A stretch of DNA of 55,825 nucleotides from Carex sylvatica (taxonomy: Eukaryota > Streptophyta > Magnoliopsida > Poales > Cyperaceae). Position numbers and translations under genes: made by a program. Positions 55,101 through 55,825 of this stretch are shown here, one piece after another. Position 1 is the stretch's first letter. Every line of letters starts with the position of its first letter. Location of the stretch: positions 1 through 55,825 of the forward strand of contig CAXKVR010000459.1 of NCBI GenBank assembly GCA_964058845.1. Direction: 5' to 3'. Below the pieces are notes generated by a model. The model was not told the origin of the DNA. It worked only from the letters and a program-made list of their open reading frames with translations, and searched no databases.

Positions 55101-55545
55101 GCTATTTTTTGTTCTAATGAAAAGAATAATTAATTGAATAATATGTAATTTTATCACAAAGTATCCGAATTATATCCGTATCTGTATTACATCCGTTTAT
55201 TATTCGATCTGTATGCGTATCCGTTAAATATCTAATCCGTATCCGTAACCGAAAAATAAAAGGAGATCGTGATATGGATTTATAACTATCCGATCCGTTT
55301 GCACCCCTACTTCAAATGCAGAGTCTTATCGGGTGCATATTTTTTGTTGTGTTGTTAATTGATATTTGCATAAAAGAACATCTTAAGTAGAATTTGCTTA
55401 CAATATTAATGTCCAATTGCCTTCTTGGTAAACATGGTACTGTTTCTAACAGAGAGGCCAACCGCCTAAAGAGCGAAGAAGCAGAGAAGCGAATAGAGGA
55501 AAAACGCATATTGAAGAGGATGACATTGAATTCCTTGAAACATAG
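49178..55545 (+). CDS. mRNA cap guanine-N7 methyltransferase, 13 exons
   Basis: Uses S-adenosylmethionine to methylate N7 of the guanosine cap on nascent mRNA in the nucleus. Exons 49178-49253, 49356-49492, 49670-49738, 49892-49963, 50047-50148, 50389-50445, 52940-53078, 53290-53354, 53442-53492, 53569-53631, 53732-53855, 54487-54548, 55453-55545 sum to 1110 nt (369 aa), all GT-AG and in frame. The start MKRGYNES matches plant homologues. Family blocks: VADHYSARSNQTLEQREASP, SAM motif I VLDLACGKGGDLIKWD (87-102, split by intron 3), YYVGIDIAEGSIKDCRTRYN, FDICSCQFALHYSWS (cap-binding/catalytic region), LLRPGGTFVGTMPDANVI, NPFGIKYKFHLEDAVDCPEW and a basic tail. The family Met of FAMHYSWS is Leu here. 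Intron 6 (2.49 kb) and intron 12 contain transposons. Confidence 0.95.
50488..51060. repeat. Tandem duplication, period about 289 bp, in intron 6
   Basis: ggggaatgaattttgtctct occurs at about 50491 and 50780, and the following 280 bp are similar, through agtgctcttggtt and ggttcaatcaacccc in both copies. Confidence 0.8.
50950..52720. mobile_element. Inverted-repeat element in intron 6
   Basis: About 50958-51055 (agtccatgaactagtgctct ... ggttcaatcaa) and 52615-52712 (ttggattgaaccgaac ... catagttcaaggaccaa) are diverged inverted copies, about 1.7 kb apart. No coding sequence or clean target duplication was seen. It explains most of the large size of intron 6. Confidence 0.5.
51520..52020. repeat. 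Three diverged tandem units in intron 6
   Basis: The motifs aacatgt.a.tgcaaa, gatttaagcc and gatctaaa(t/a)t recur at about 51524, 51720 and 51900, giving three units with spacing of about 180-195 bp; the third is shortened. Confidence 0.6.
54749..55309. mobile_element. hAT-type MITE in intron 12
   Basis: Ends taggggtgcaaat and the complement of taggggtgcaaac. Flanks atttaaat (54741-54748) and cttcaaat (55310-55317) agree at 6 of 8 positions. The 561-bp interior has facing blocks of atccgtat/atacgg and no coding frame. Confidence 0.75.
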
Positions 55546-55825
55546 ACATATGTTCTTAAACATAGACATAGGCATGACCACATGATCGTTCATTTAATGT
55601 ATTCATGAATGAATCTTGCCGTGTTATGCGAGGCGAGTCTCATGTATGGCATATGCAAGAGCATTCTTCTAAAGCATCAGTTAAGATAAACCAAGTTATA
55701 ATTGCAATTTTTTTATGTAGAATTAAGTAATGATGGTTATGTTGTTAGCTCCTTGCGAGAAAAACAATGCCATACATGTTCAATTTTTATGTGTTTTACA
55801 ACTCTTATATACTTGTGGTATGTTG
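55546..55825 (+). other. 3' UTR / flank of the cap methyltransferase gene
   Basis: Non-coding sequence after the stop codon; it should include the 3' UTR. Nothing else recognised before the window ends. Confidence 0.5.

Overview
This window is nuclear DNA of a flowering plant, most likely a eudicot; I cannot name the species. The evidence is AT-rich intergenic DNA, many short GT-AG introns, plant-only genes and typical plant transposons (copia-type LTRs, hAT, Mutator and CACTA derivatives, SINE tails). Five protein-coding genes could be assembled exon by exon. In each one the reading frame stays open across every junction from start to stop.

Layout: (1) 1298-5982, minus strand: ATS1, plastid glycerol-3-phosphate acyltransferase, 12 exons, about 453 aa. 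(2) 5983-16340: repeat-rich intergenic DNA with two nested LTRs, a hAT MITE, two Mutator-type MITEs and a ten-copy, 146-bp tandem array ending about 0.84 kb before the first leader ATG of the next gene. (3) 17184-21475, plus strand: an RCD1/SRO1-type WWE-PARP-RST protein, about 531 aa, with a spliced leader that carries a 39-codon uORF. (4) 21890-24620: a region bounded by long inverted repeats that contains a broken C-terminal fragment of an NQR-like oxidoreductase. (5) 25125-27524, minus: SKL2, an inactive shikimate-kinase-like plastid protein, about 383 aa, with a GC-AG intron. (6) 28360-34769, minus: a JMJ13/JMJ706-type histone demethylase, about 802 aa. (7) 34770-49177: long intergenic stretch with Mutator-type MITEs, an LTR fragment, a CACTA 3' end nested in a long-TIR element and a 960-bp foldback element with a perfect 9-bp target duplication. 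(8) 49178-55545, plus: mRNA cap guanine-N7 methyltransferase, about 369 aa, with transposons inside introns 6 and 12.

The genes do not form one pathway. They cover plastid lipid synthesis, stress signalling hubs, a plastid pseudokinase, chromatin demethylation and mRNA capping. Their order is informative. From memory, Arabidopsis keeps ATS1 close to RCD1 on chromosome 1 and SKL2 next to SRO1 on chromosome 2. This window carries ATS1, a single RCD1/SRO1 gene and SKL2 together, as expected of the unfractionated ancestral block.

No tRNA, rRNA or CRISPR was seen. Exon boundaries come from reading splice sites and family similarity by eye; transcript ends are not known. Mobile-element calls rest on terminal repeats and target-site duplications seen directly in the sequence.
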